This document shows, piece by piece, positions 19,204 to 27,723 of a stretch of 64,000 bases of DNA (positions are counted from its first letter, which is position 1; every line of letters begins with the position of its first letter). The notes under the pieces are model-generated. The model did not search any database and was not told the origin of the DNA. It saw nothing but the letters and a program-made list of their open reading frames with translations. The stretch is taken from positions 31,201 through 95,200 of the forward strand of contig CAIQHG010000087.1 in assembly GCA_903871545.1 (NCBI GenBank), read 5' to 3'. The stretch is from an uncultured Burkholderiales bacterium. GTDB taxonomy: Bacteria; Pseudomonadota; Gammaproteobacteria; Burkholderiales; Burkholderiaceae_C. Made by a program: the position numbers and the translations under genes.

Positions 19204-19791
19204 ATGCGTATTGATTCCACTTCTTTAGATCAACTGTTTTTAAATGCACGGTCTTCAAACGGCTTTTTAGACAAGCCAGTGCATGAGTCACTTTTAAAAG
19301 AAATTTATGATCTAGCCAAGTTTGGTCCCACTTCTATGAACACGCAACCCGCGCGTTTCATCATGCTCACCTCTGCTAGCGCGAAAGAGAGAATTTTGCC
19401 AGCGATGAGTCCTGGTAACGTGGACAAAACCAAATCTGCCCCCGCAGTTGTCATCGTCGCGTCCGACTCTGAGTTTTTTGAACACTTACCCCAAACTTTT
19501 CCGAATAAACCCGATGCAAAAGAGCTATTTGCTGGTAACGCGGGTTTAGCACAAGCTACTGCGACAAGAAACACCACTTTAAGTGGCGCTTACTTTATCA
19601 TCGCTGCGCGTGCACTTGGACTTGACTGCGGACCGATGAGTGGTTTCGACGCAGCTAAAGTCAACGCTGAATTTTTTGCAGACGGCAAACATAAGGTTGA
19701 CTTTATACTTAACCTTGGGTACGCAGATACTAGCAAGATTTTTCCGCGTAACCCTAGACTAAGTTTCGAACAAGCTTGCAAAGTTTTGTAA
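19204..19791 (+). CDS. Nitroreductase family protein, RutE/malonic semialdehyde reductase type
   Basis: FMN-dependent oxidoreductase of 196 residues. It matches the RutE/HadB subgroup of nitroreductases along its length: LDQLFLNARSSNGFLDKPV, KFGPTSMNTQPARFI, a central VVIVASDSEFFEHLPQTFP, ARALGLDCGPMSGFD and the C-terminal PRLSFEQACKVL. The open frame extends 35 codons upstream without family similarity, so I start at ATG 19204. RutE reduces malonic semialdehyde in uracil breakdown, but no other rut gene is nearby, so the substrate here is unknown. It lies 33 bp before the MaoC gene and may share its transcript. Confidence 0.88.
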   Translation: MRIDSTSLDQLFLNARSSNGFLDKPVHESLLKEIYDLAKFGPTSMNTQPARFIMLTSASAKERILPAMSPGNVDKTKSAPAVVIVASDSEFFEHLPQTFPNKPDAKELFAGNAGLAQATATRNTTLSGAYFIIAARALGLDCGPMSGFDAAKVNAEFFADGKHKVDFILNLGYADTSKIFPRNPRLSFEQACKVL

Positions 19792-19824
19792 CAGAAACTT
19801 CAAATAACACAACGATTTTTTTGT

Positions 19825-20304
19825 ATGAAAATAATTCAATCATTAGGTGAGCTGAAAACTCTCTTAAACCAAGAGGTATCGGTGAGCGAATGGATCGTTG
19901 TGACTCAGGACAAGATAGATCAGTTTGCCCAGGCCACGGGAGATCAGCAGTGGATTCACGTGGATCCTGAGCGAGCGAGTAAAGGCCCCTTTAAAACAAC
20001 AATAGCGCACGGTTTTTTGACACTCTCAATGATTCCGCAAATGATCAGCACTGCACTTACATTTCCCCCCTCCGGCATGGCCATCAATTACGGCTTAAAC
20101 AAGGTAAGGTTTACAAAACCGGTTCCCGTAAATTCGAAAATTAGAGGTCGTTTTTTCCTATCCGAAATTGAAACACTCTCAAGCTCGGTTGATCAAAAAG
20201 AGATTGGTTTTCAAATGAATTGGAGAGTCACCATAGAACAAGAAGGCGAGACCAAGCCAGTTTGCATTGCAGAGTCCATAACGCGTCGCTACGCAGAAAA
20301 TTAA
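19825..20304 (+). CDS. MaoC-like (R)-specific enoyl-CoA hydratase
   Basis: Single hot-dog domain protein of 159 residues. The hydratase motif ATGDQQWIHVDPERA gives the catalytic dyad Asp40 and His45, followed by AHGFLTLSMIP and NYGLNKVRFTKPVPV, all typical of MaoC/PhaJ-type hydratases acting on trans-2-enoyl-CoA. It follows the nitroreductase gene closely on the same strand. A role in fatty acid oxidation or polyhydroxyalkanoate precursor supply is plausible but not shown by the context. Confidence 0.9.
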   Translation: MKIIQSLGELKTLLNQEVSVSEWIVVTQDKIDQFAQATGDQQWIHVDPERASKGPFKTTIAHGFLTLSMIPQMISTALTFPPSGMAINYGLNKVRFTKPVPVNSKIRGRFFLSEIETLSSSVDQKEIGFQMNWRVTIEQEGETKPVCIAESITRRYAEN

Positions 20305-20585
20305 AAGCCCTCAGCTCACACTTATTGCAGACTAGACGGCCCTTGCCCGTGTGAATTTTTAGAAGTAAATAACAAATTTGCAATGCCTTGTGTAAAAGTC
20401 ATCACTAATTGTTATTCAAAGAAACCATAAAAATCAATCAGTACCCGCTCAGTTCCCATTTAGTCTAAAATTTTGACGCAGGAACTGCAACCGAAAGCTT
20501 ATAAGCGCAATTTTGCAGGTCATATTGCCAAAATCATAGTGCATTGTTGCGCATCAAATCCGTAGGCTAGAATGTCCGCACAGAT

Positions 20586-20978
20586 ATGAAAAATCTCGAC
20601 AAAAGAAATCGGTTTGTACATTGGGTCGCAATTATTGCGCTCCTAATGAGCGCTCTTGGTCCTTCGATTTCTCAGGCCTTTACTGCACATACTGCCGAAA
20701 ACAACCCAATGGGGGTTGTTTGCTCATCAAGTGGGGTCAAGACAGTTCAGTCTGCAGATGACTTGGTTAATCAGCATGGCTCTGACCAAAATAAAGCAAT
20801 CGACGGGCATTGTGCATACTGTGTACTTCAAGGTCATTACTATTTACCAACTGATCAAATCGTAGATCCAAATACTCCCAAGCCTATCAGCCACTACCCA
20901 GAGCTTTATTACCAATCTCCAAAGCTCCTATTTGCTTGGATTAAGTCCCCGTCTCAGGCCCCCCCCAATAGCCTCTAA
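20586..20978 (+). CDS. Exported DUF2946-like small protein with HCxxC motif
   Basis: 130 residues with an N-terminal signal/anchor helix (about 10-31, ending SISQAFTAH). The mature part carries GHCAYCVLQGHYYLP (Cys76, Cys79), the HCxxC pattern of DUF2946 proteins, which commonly sit beside metal (often copper) transport or TonB-receptor genes. The C-terminus is short and Pro/Ser-rich. Function is not established; a periplasmic metal-handling role is an inference from the motif and from the cysteine-rich protein and thioredoxin encoded just downstream. Confidence 0.7.
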   Translation: MKNLDKRNRFVHWVAIIALLMSALGPSISQAFTAHTAENNPMGVVCSSSGVKTVQSADDLVNQHGSDQNKAIDGHCAYCVLQGHYYLPTDQIVDPNTPKPISHYPELYYQSPKLLFAWIKSPSQAPPNSL

Positions 20979-21320
20979 AACTCAAAGCGTTTTACAAACC
21001 TGAGTCATGAAGATGTGTGACTGACAAGAAAAAAACTTGCCAAGAAGTGATGGCTTAATCTTATCGTGCCATTGCACCCGTTAAGTTTAAGTCTGTTTAG
21101 CGCGAGACGTAAAAGTAACTGCTAATAAATTTTTAAAAGTTATTAGACATGAAAATACCGGCGCGACCATAGCCTTGATTGCTAAACTTGCAAGTTAGCA
21201 TACCTTCTTTAGTTGATCAGAATAAATCATTTGTATTTACAAAAAAGGAGTCTTGCGAACTCTAAAAATAACTAATTTATTCAGATCAACTTAATCAAAA
21301 AATTATTTAAAAAACTTCAA
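20979..21320. other. AT-rich intergenic region before the CxxCxC protein gene
   Basis: 342 bp without a supported gene. It contains one striking near-perfect inverted repeat (listed separately) and an A/T-rich stretch of about 100 bp directly before the next start codon, where I see no clear promoter hexamers. AAAAGGAG occurs at about 21242-21249, but 70 bp upstream of the start, too far to be its ribosome binding site. Confidence 0.4.
21122..21146. promoter_or_regulatory. 25-bp near-perfect palindrome (possible operator)
   Basis: Arms CTAATAA and TTATTAG enclose a T-run/A-run that also pairs (TTTT against AAAA), with one A/G mismatch pair at the junction. It sits about 175 bp before the CxxCxC protein gene and 145 bp after the DUF2946-like gene. 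It has no GC-rich core, so a dimeric-repressor operator is more likely than a rho-independent terminator. The cognate regulator is unknown. Confidence 0.35.
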
Positions 21321-22352
21321 ATGAAACTCAATAAATTTTTAATTGCATTAGTGCTTTCATCTCCAATAGCAGGAGCAATTGCTTGTGCAAGTTGTGGGTG
21401 CAGTCTCAATACCGATTTAAGCACGCAGGGTATGGGATCTAATCCTGGATGGACTTTTGATATCCGATATGACTACTTAAATCAAAACCAACTTCGCTCG
21501 GGCAAAAGTACAATTTCTCCTGCTACTGCGCTCAATATAACCAATCCTAAAAATGGACAATTAGCTGAAGTTGAAGGGTTTACAAAAAACAATTACCTCA
21601 CCAGCTCCACCGACTATAACAACGGAGAAACCTGGGGGGTATCAGCCGTCCTTCCCTTTATACAAAGAGAACATATGACTTATGGGGTTGATGACGGTAC
21701 GGGCACAGTCGGTTGGCCATCGGGCGCGGCTGGGTACACTTCTAATTCTAGGGGGCTTGGCGATGTGAAGGTCATTGGACGCTATTTCGGCTTTGCAGAA
21801 CAAAAGGATTGGGGTCTCCAATTTGGACTGAAATTACCTACAGGTAAAACAAATCAAACTTCAACCAATGGCAGCTCTGCAGTTGATCCTGGTCTTCAGT
21901 TGGGAACAGGATCGACCGATTTGATACTTGGTGCCTACAAGTTTAGTCGATTCGCATTTGCCGATGACTGGGGCTATTATGGCAATATACAAATCCAAAC
22001 AGCAGTTGCTTCTAAGAATATTCCTGGCAATCTTGCTACATTAGAAACCCCGGGGAACTATCGCCCTGGGGACTCATTGAATGGAAGTTTTGGAATCACC
22101 TATCATGCCTTTGAAAATTGGGTGCCAAGCGTTCAATTCAATGTGATTGATAAAAAATCAGATAGTGGAGCTGCCGCTGACACCTGGTCAACGGGGGGCA
22201 CACTCGTGTACTTGACGCCTGGACTACTGTATAGCGCCTCTGATGTGATGCAAATATTTGTAAATGTGCAGTTGCCCATTTACCAAAACTTAAACGGCAT
22301 TCAATTGGCCCCCACTTCGGTTACTTCGGTTGGCGTAAGGGTGCACTTCTGA
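21321..22352 (+). CDS. Exported cysteine-motif outer-membrane-type protein
   Basis: 343 residues with a clear signal peptide (residues 1 to about 20). Immediately after the cleavage region comes CASCGCSLN (Cys22, Cys25, Cys27). The mature protein is rich in aromatic/Gly alternation and amphipathic strands (WTFDIRYDYLNQNQLRSGK, WGVSAVLPFIQREHMTYGV, KDWGLQFGLKLPTGKT) and ends in a strand closing with VRVHF. This terminal Phe is the usual signature of outer membrane beta-barrels. I do not recognise a named family with a proven function; similar proteins in proteobacteria are annotated as hypothetical or transporter. The N-terminal CxxCxC suggests metal binding or a disulfide. The gene directly abuts the convergent TlpA-like gene with no intervening base. 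Confidence 0.75.
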   Translation: MKLNKFLIALVLSSPIAGAIACASCGCSLNTDLSTQGMGSNPGWTFDIRYDYLNQNQLRSGKSTISPATALNITNPKNGQLAEVEGFTKNNYLTSSTDYNNGETWGVSAVLPFIQREHMTYGVDDGTGTVGWPSGAAGYTSNSRGLGDVKVIGRYFGFAEQKDWGLQFGLKLPTGKTNQTSTNGSSAVDPGLQLGTGSTDLILGAYKFSRFAFADDWGYYGNIQIQTAVASKNIPGNLATLETPGNYRPGDSLNGSFGITYHAFENWVPSVQFNVIDKKSDSGAAADTWSTGGTLVYLTPGLLYSASDVMQIFVNVQLPIYQNLNGIQLAPTSVTSVGVRVHF

Positions 22353-22871
22353 TTATTGAGAGATCAAAAGGGGATTTATTATTTCTTCCAGCAATTGGGT
22401 GCTTACTTGAGGATTCCCTGTGTTTCCGTTCTTCCTAACAATTCCTTTTTGATCAATGATAAAAGTGCTGGGCAATCGCCAAACATAGCCCAGTCCTGAA
22501 TAATGCATGTCTGCTTTAACCGCAAATTCAAAGGAGTAGTTGCTCATTATTCTTTTGGCAGCTTCGAGCCCAGTTGATTTGTCTAAATTAATGGCAAGAA
22601 CTTCAAAGCCTTTGGATTTGTTCTTTTGTAAGAAGTCTTGAATTTGTGGCATTTCTTCGCGGCACGGTTCACACCAACTAGCCCAAAAATTAATCAACAC
22701 CACTTTGCCTTTTTGAGCGCTCAATGAGTAAGCCTCACCACCTATTAATTTACCCTCAACGCTTGGTGCTGGTTGCCCAACGACTACATCAGCCAAGGCG
22801 TATTTGCTAAGGAGGGATGAAAGCAGAAAAATAATAAAGAAGCATTTCATTTGCATATTGTAAATGCCCAC
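22353..22871 (-). CDS. TlpA-like periplasmic thiol:disulfide oxidoreductase
   Basis: Thioredoxin-fold protein of 172 residues with an N-terminal signal/anchor and the redox site NFWASWCEPCREEMPQIQDF (Cys67, Cys70). The cis-Pro region is in WRLPSTFIIDQKG, as in the TlpA/ResA/DsbE class that reduces periplasmic or cytochrome-related thiols. I kept the GTG start at 22871 because GAGAGG lies just upstream; ATG codons at 22856 and 22850 are alternatives and do not alter the mature protein. Its position back-to-back with the CxxCxC protein suggests that protein could be a redox substrate; this is inference. Confidence 0.88.
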   Translation of the reverse strand: MGIYNMQMKCFFIIFLLSSLLSKYALADVVVGQPAPSVEGKLIGGEAYSLSAQKGKVVLINFWASWCEPCREEMPQIQDFLQKNKSKGFEVLAINLDKSTGLEAAKRIMSNYSFEFAVKADMHYSGLGYVWRLPSTFIIDQKGIVRKNGNTGNPQVSTQLLEEIINPLLISQ

Positions 22872-22922
22872 TTGACCCCTCTCTTGTTGGGTTAAATGCT
22901 TTGACTCACCTTAAATTTTCAT

Positions 22923-23405
22923 TTAACCGTTGAAGCTCACCCCACCCTCAAACCCGCTTTGCCTCCAAGCCTCATATATAACTACCGCAACCGAATTGGA
23001 TAGATTCAAACTGCGCTGCCCTTTGATCATGGGCAGCAAGAGTCTTTGCTGTGGCTCAAAACTCTCTCTAATGAGCTGAGGTAAGCCCTGAGTTTCTGAG
23101 CCAAAGAAAAACCAATCTTGTGCTAAAAACTGCACCCCAAAGACTTGTCTTTGCCCCTTAGTGGTCAAAGCAAAACACCTCTTAAAATCAGGTTTTGCCT
23201 CTTCCAAGAAAAAATCCCAATTGCGATATCTCTTGACATCTGCGTACTCGTGGTAATCGAGCCCAGCTCGGCGCATTAAGGGATCAGTCATTTGAAACCC
23301 AAGTGGCTCGATCAGATGTAACTTACTTCCCGTATTGGCACATAACCTTATGACGTTCCCTGTGTTGGGCGGTATCTCAGGATTGACTAGAACGATATTA
23401 AACAT
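22923..23405 (-). CDS. trmL: tRNA (cytidine(34)-2'-O)-methyltransferase
   Basis: SPOUT-family methyltransferase modifying the wobble base of tRNA-Leu isoacceptors. 160 residues with the typical start MFNIVLVNPEIPPNTGNVIR, then LIEPLGFQ, the knot segment FFFGSETQGLPQLIRE and LPMIKGQRSLNLSNSVAVV. It is a single gene, with a divergent methyltransferase-like gene about 115 bp away. Confidence 0.95.
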   Translation of the reverse strand: MFNIVLVNPEIPPNTGNVIRLCANTGSKLHLIEPLGFQMTDPLMRRAGLDYHEYADVKRYRNWDFFLEEAKPDFKRCFALTTKGQRQVFGVQFLAQDWFFFGSETQGLPQLIRESFEPQQRLLLPMIKGQRSLNLSNSVAVVIYEAWRQSGFEGGVSFNG

Positions 23406-23520
23406 ACTGATTGATTTTTTTCAAGACGCATACATCTTACAATGGAACTACAGGTATGCTTCAACGCATATTTGTTAGTTGTTGCGCTTAATCCAGTTAG
23501 CTTTGAGCCTTACTCCATAA

Positions 23521-24474
23521 ATGAGTTCTAAATCTCCCCCGACCCTTGATCCCTTGGCTTTGCAGCGCTTTAAGAGGCTGCAAAGCTCAAAGAGCGCGGC
23601 TTGGTTGCATGAGGAAGTCTCATCGCGAATGCTTGAGCGCTTAAAGTGGTTTAAAGATAAACCTCAATCTTGGACGGATTGGGAACCAGTTAATTCAGGT
23701 TTCAAGGGACACAAGAATCTGCAAAAGATGTTCGCTGCTGCCGACGTCTCAGTCGTTGAGCACAATACCCAAAGACTTAAGGAAACGCAAACACTCTTGT
23801 CCCGCTCTTGGACGAGTCGCCTCTTGCCTATCCTCAAAAACTCCGCCCTGACTTGGCCTGGCAAACAGAGTTTTATTTTAAGTCCATTAAACCCAACGCA
23901 TCCTTTGCCTGATTCACCACTAAAGCAAGTTGAAATGATCTGGGCAAATATGCTTTTGCATTTAACCCCCCAACCAATGGATCTAATCAAAGAGTGGCAA
24001 AAATCTTTGAAAGTGGGGGGATGGGTCATGTTTAGTTGCTTGGGCCCGGACACCACAAAGGAGTTGAGAGCTATTTACGAAAAATTAGGTTGGCCCAAAC
24101 CCTCTCACGACTTCACGGATATGCACGACTGGGGAGACATGTTGGTTGAGGCGGGCTTCTCAGATCCGGTCATGGACATGGAGCGGATCACACTGACCTA
24201 CTCATCCCCAGAGTCTTTAATTGCTGATCTGCGCACTATGGGTCGAAACTTTCATCCTCATAGATTTCAAGCGTTAAGGGGTAAAGATTGGTTAAGAGCG
24301 TTGAAAAAAAATCTCCTTACCCTCAATATTCACAAAGACTCTAAAGAACTTTGCCTGCCACTTACATTTGAAATTATTTATGGCCATGCATTCAAAGTTG
24401 CACCCAAAATTAAAGTTACTCAGACCGCCTCTTTTTCGCCAGAGGATTTAAAGGCGATGATTCATCGCAAGTAA
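23521..24474 (+). CDS. BioC-like methyltransferase with degenerate SAM-binding loop
   Basis: 317 residues resembling the malonyl-ACP O-methyltransferase (BioC)-like proteins that Burkholderiales carry at this type of locus. The N-terminus LQSSKSAAWLHEEVSSRMLE and the core segment VEMIWANMLLHLTPQPMDLI, then LKVGGWVMFSCLGPDTTKEL and DMHDWGDMLVEAGFSDPVMD, are characteristic. However, the region that should hold motif I (a Gly-rich loop after the first beta-strand, about residues 40-70) shows KPQSWTDWEPVNSG instead, with no GxGxG. It may be inactive as a methyltransferase, bind SAM unusually, or be a regulator. No biotin genes are adjacent. It converges on dxs. Confidence 0.65.
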   Translation: MSSKSPPTLDPLALQRFKRLQSSKSAAWLHEEVSSRMLERLKWFKDKPQSWTDWEPVNSGFKGHKNLQKMFAAADVSVVEHNTQRLKETQTLLSRSWTSRLLPILKNSALTWPGKQSFILSPLNPTHPLPDSPLKQVEMIWANMLLHLTPQPMDLIKEWQKSLKVGGWVMFSCLGPDTTKELRAIYEKLGWPKPSHDFTDMHDWGDMLVEAGFSDPVMDMERITLTYSSPESLIADLRTMGRNFHPHRFQALRGKDWLRALKKNLLTLNIHKDSKELCLPLTFEIIYGHAFKVAPKIKVTQTASFSPEDLKAMIHRK

Positions 24475-24499
24475 GCAGATCCATTAACCCACAAATCTA

Positions 24500-26362
24500 T
24501 TAAACGATACCAAATCTTTGCCGAATGGATCTCTCAATTCCTTGCGCATCTAGGCCCAAGTGGGAAAGTATTTTTGAGGGATCTCCATGGACAGTAAACT
24601 CATCACTAACGCCCAGTCGCAGGACAGGTACATTGACGCTTGCATCCTGAAGTGCCTCTAACACTGCACTGCCCGCGCCGCCCATCAGTACCCCCTCTTC
24701 AACAGTCACAACGGCGCTGTGCGTGCGACTGAGCTCAAGGAGTAAGTCCGTATCAAGCGGTTTGACCCATCTCATATTGGCAACGGTTGCATCAAGTTTC
24801 TCACCCACCTCTAAACACGGATATAAAAGGGTGCCAAATGCAAGAATCGCGATGCGGAATTTATCGGTTTTGGCTTTGAGGCTTAAGCGACGAACCTCTC
24901 CCCGACCAAATGGCAGCAACTCCTCTACGGAGCCAGTTTGAGTCCCAATACCGCTCCCCCTTGGGTAGCGCACGGCAACGCAGTGGTCCTGAACAAACGC
25001 AGTGGACAGGAGTTTGTAACACTCCGCCTCATCTGCGGGGCAAGCCACACTTACATTGGGCACGCATCTCAAAAATGAGATATCAAATACGCCGGCGTGC
25101 GTTGCCCCATCAGCTCCCACAATACCAGCCCGGTCCAGAGCCAACACCATCGGAAGTTTTTGAATGGCCACATCATGAATCAACTGGTCATAGGCCCTTT
25201 GCAGAAAAGTGGAATAAATAGCCACTACTGGTTTCATGCCCCCGCAGGCCAGTCCGGCTGCGAAAGTTAGCGCATGTTGCTCTGCAATACCCACATCAAA
25301 GTAACGCGTGGGGAATTTTTGTTCAAACTCCACCATTCCTGAACCCTCGCGCATTGCGGGTGTTATTCCAACTAAATTTTTATCATGCGCGGCCATATCG
25401 CACAACCAAGAACCAAAGACCTGGCTGAAGGTCTTCTTAGGCGAGGAGACAGGAGGCACGATCCCTATCATAGGATCAAATTTGCCAGGTCCGTGGTACA
25501 GCACTGGATCGGCTTCAGCCAATTTGTAGCCTTTACCCTTGCGGGTGACGACATGTAAGAATTGAGGCCCCTTTAGGTTCTTAATATTTTCTAGCGTTGG
25601 AATTAAGGAATTTAAATCGTGACCATCGATTGGACCAATGTAGTTGAATCCGAATTTCTCGAAAAGAGTAGCAGGAACAACCAACCCTTTGGCCTGCTCT
25701 TCAAAGCGCTTAGCCAGTTCAAATAGGGGGGGGGCACCTTTTAATATTTGTTTACCCGCCTCTTTTGCACTTGCATAAAAGCGTCCACTCATTAACTGAG
25801 CCAAATATCTATTCAAAGCCCCAACAGGTGGGCTTATTGACATGTCGTTATCATTAAGAACAACAAGGAGATTGCACTCAGCAATCCCCGCGTTGTTTAA
25901 AGCCTCAAATGCCATCCCAGCACTCATGGCTCCATCGCCAATAATAGCGACACAAGACTTTTTCTCGCCTCTTTCCTTGGCCGCTAGCGCCATCCCCAAG
26001 GCTGCAGAAATACTGGTTGATGAGTGTGCAGTTCCAAAAGCGTCATACTCGCTCTCACTTCGCATAGGAAATCCACTGAGACCCCCCAATTGGCGCAGGG
26101 TCGACATTTTGTCTTTACGCCCAGTTAAGATTTTGTGAGGATACGTCTGATGCCCCACATCCCAGACTAACTTGTCCTCAGGTGTATTGAAGACGTAGTG
26201 CAAAGCGATCGTCAACTCAACGGTCCCCAGATTCGAGCTTAAATGTCCACCAGTTTGGGACACACTCTTAATCAAAAAATCTCTTAGCTCTTTGGCAAGA
26301 GGTTTCAACTCTTCTTTTGACAACCGTCTAAGGTCCGATGGGGAATGAATCTGATCTAACAT
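24500..26362 (-). CDS. dxs: 1-deoxy-D-xylulose-5-phosphate synthase
   Basis: Thiamin-diphosphate enzyme condensing pyruvate and glyceraldehyde-3-phosphate, the first step of the MEP isoprenoid route. 620 residues, standard. Visible are [19 protein letters not shown], the ThDP motif [18 protein letters not shown] with NDNDMSISP, and YIGPIDGHD. The C-terminal domains contain [19 protein letters not shown] and [18 protein letters not shown]. It is third in the xseB-ispA-dxs operon, 22 bp after ispA. Confidence 0.97.
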   Translation of the reverse strand: MLDQIHSPSDLRRLSKEELKPLAKELRDFLIKSVSQTGGHLSSNLGTVELTIALHYVFNTPEDKLVWDVGHQTYPHKILTGRKDKMSTLRQLGGLSGFPMRSESEYDAFGTAHSSTSISAALGMALAAKERGEKKSCVAIIGDGAMSAGMAFEALNNAGIAECNLLVVLNDNDMSISPPVGALNRYLAQLMSGRFYASAKEAGKQILKGAPPLFELAKRFEEQAKGLVVPATLFEKFGFNYIGPIDGHDLNSLIPTLENIKNLKGPQFLHVVTRKGKGYKLAEADPVLYHGPGKFDPMIGIVPPVSSPKKTFSQVFGSWLCDMAAHDKNLVGITPAMREGSGMVEFEQKFPTRYFDVGIAEQHALTFAAGLACGGMKPVVAIYSTFLQRAYDQLIHDVAIQKLPMVLALDRAGIVGADGATHAGVFDISFLRCVPNVSVACPADEAECYKLLSTAFVQDHCVAVRYPRGSGIGTQTGSVEELLPFGRGEVRRLSLKAKTDKFRIAILAFGTLLYPCLEVGEKLDATVANMRWVKPLDTDLLLELSRTHSAVVTVEEGVLMGGAGSAVLEALQDASVNVPVLRLGVSDEFTVHGDPSKILSHLGLDAQGIERSIRQRFGIV

Positions 26363-26384
26363 GTCGTAATATTATTTCTCTTAA

Positions 26385-27311
26385 TCAGTAGGTACGGTTC
26401 ACAACTCTTAAAGCTATCGCAACCAACGCATCAGTTGTAGATAAATCGCTTGAGAGCAGTGCTTGATTAGCGTTCATGATTAACACATCCGCCTTATGCT
26501 TGGCGCCTTCAATTCCCATTAAAGAAACATAGGTCGGTTTATCAGCGTGAGCGTCCTTCCCCGCCGTTTTACCGAGAACGGAGGAATCTGCTGTAACGTC
26601 CAATATATCATCTATCACTTGAAAGGCCAGACCAAGCGCACTGCCGAAGACTTTGAGATGATCCAAATCCGAGTCCTTAACCCCAGCGCACAACGCGCCG
26701 GCCAAGACACTTGCCTCTAACAATGCACCCGTTTTAAGTTTGTGCATTTGACTTAGTTGCATCTCGTTCAGGTCGTGCCCGACGCTTGTCAAATCAACTG
26801 CCTGTCCCCCCGCCATACCGCGGTGTCCCGCTGCGCGGGCGATTAGACCGCAAAGCGCGGCTTGCAAATAAGGTGTGATCAAGGAGTGCTCAGGTGTTAG
26901 TACTTCAAAAGCTAAGGCCTGCAGTGTATCCCCCGTTAAGAGTGCTAAAGCCTCACCAAACTGAACATGAACAGTCGGTTTACCCCGCCTGAGAACATCA
27001 TTGTCCATACAAGGCATATCATCGTGAACGAGGGAGTAAGCGTGTATCAACTCGATTGCAGTTGCAGCCCTGAGCGCGGCCTCACGTCGCCACTCCAACT
27101 CCTCGCAGGCCTGTTTATGAATTCCAGCCTCAAACGCTCCCATCACCAATAAAGAGCGTAACCGTTTGCCCCCGCCCAACACAGCGTACCTCATTGGCTC
27201 ATTTAGATTTGCAGGGGCATGGGCCGGAATCCACTTTTCTAAGCACGCTTCAATCTCTGCCAATCTTTGTTGGCTCCATGGCTCTAAATCAAAAGATGAG
27301 ATCACGTTCAC
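26385..27311 (-). CDS. ispA: Farnesyl/geranyl diphosphate synthase
   Basis: Polyprenyl synthase of 308 residues. The first Asp-rich motif is in [20 protein letters not shown] and the second in [11 protein letters not shown], with [11 protein letters not shown] near the N-terminus. Short-chain product specificity is inferred from the family. The GTG start overlaps the xseB stop (GTGA), so the two are translationally coupled. With dxs it forms the usual isoprenoid operon. Confidence 0.95.
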   Translation of the reverse strand: MNVISSFDLEPWSQQRLAEIEACLEKWIPAHAPANLNEPMRYAVLGGGKRLRSLLVMGAFEAGIHKQACEELEWRREAALRAATAIELIHAYSLVHDDMPCMDNDVLRRGKPTVHVQFGEALALLTGDTLQALAFEVLTPEHSLITPYLQAALCGLIARAAGHRGMAGGQAVDLTSVGHDLNEMQLSQMHKLKTGALLEASVLAGALCAGVKDSDLDHLKVFGSALGLAFQVIDDILDVTADSSVLGKTAGKDAHADKPTYVSLMGIEGAKHKADVLIMNANQALLSSDLSTTDALVAIALRVVNRTY

Positions 27312-27562
27312 TGGTCATTTTTCCAAGGTTTTAAATCCCCGTCTTCAAGCACTTTTATTTGCTCCTCAACGGAGCTTAGCTGCTCGCGACAATATTTCAA
27401 TAACAAGGCTCCCCGTTTATAAGAGACCAGGAGTTTTTCAAGCGGTAATTTTCCTGACTCCATTTGAGAAACCAATTCCTCTATCTCTAGCATCGCGCTT
27501 TCGTAACTTGCTGGCTGAGCAGAAAAATCCTGCTCAGTGGTTTGAGGAGACGCCTTGGGCAT
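27308..27562 (-). CDS. xseB: Exodeoxyribonuclease VII small subunit
   Basis: 84 residues with the family core [39 protein letters not shown] and the C-terminal [12 protein letters not shown]. It partners XseA (not in this window) in the single-strand nuclease. First gene of the xseB-ispA-dxs operon; it is divergent from the Rieske oxygenase gene, with a 161-bp promoter gap between them. Confidence 0.95.
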   Translation of the reverse strand: MPKASPQTTEQDFSAQPASYESAMLEIEELVSQMESGKLPLEKLLVSYKRGALLLKYCREQLSSVEEQIKVLEDGDLKPWKNDQ

Positions 27563-27723
27563 TCGATTTAAACCTAATTATTTGTAAAAAAGCCAATTGT
27601 AGGACGGCTGATGCACCATTAACGCAGTACCCGGGGTAGAATCATGGTTTTCCACCAGAAATACCTGGTTTCCTCTATAACTTCAATTACTTCCCTGTGG
27701 GGAGTCTTTAGGTCAGGTCAATC

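Noticed and set aside
23521..24474. Methyltransferase-like gene as a pseudogene
   Set aside because: The frame is intact over 317 codons and conserved motifs outside the SAM loop remain; loss of one motif alone does not show decay.
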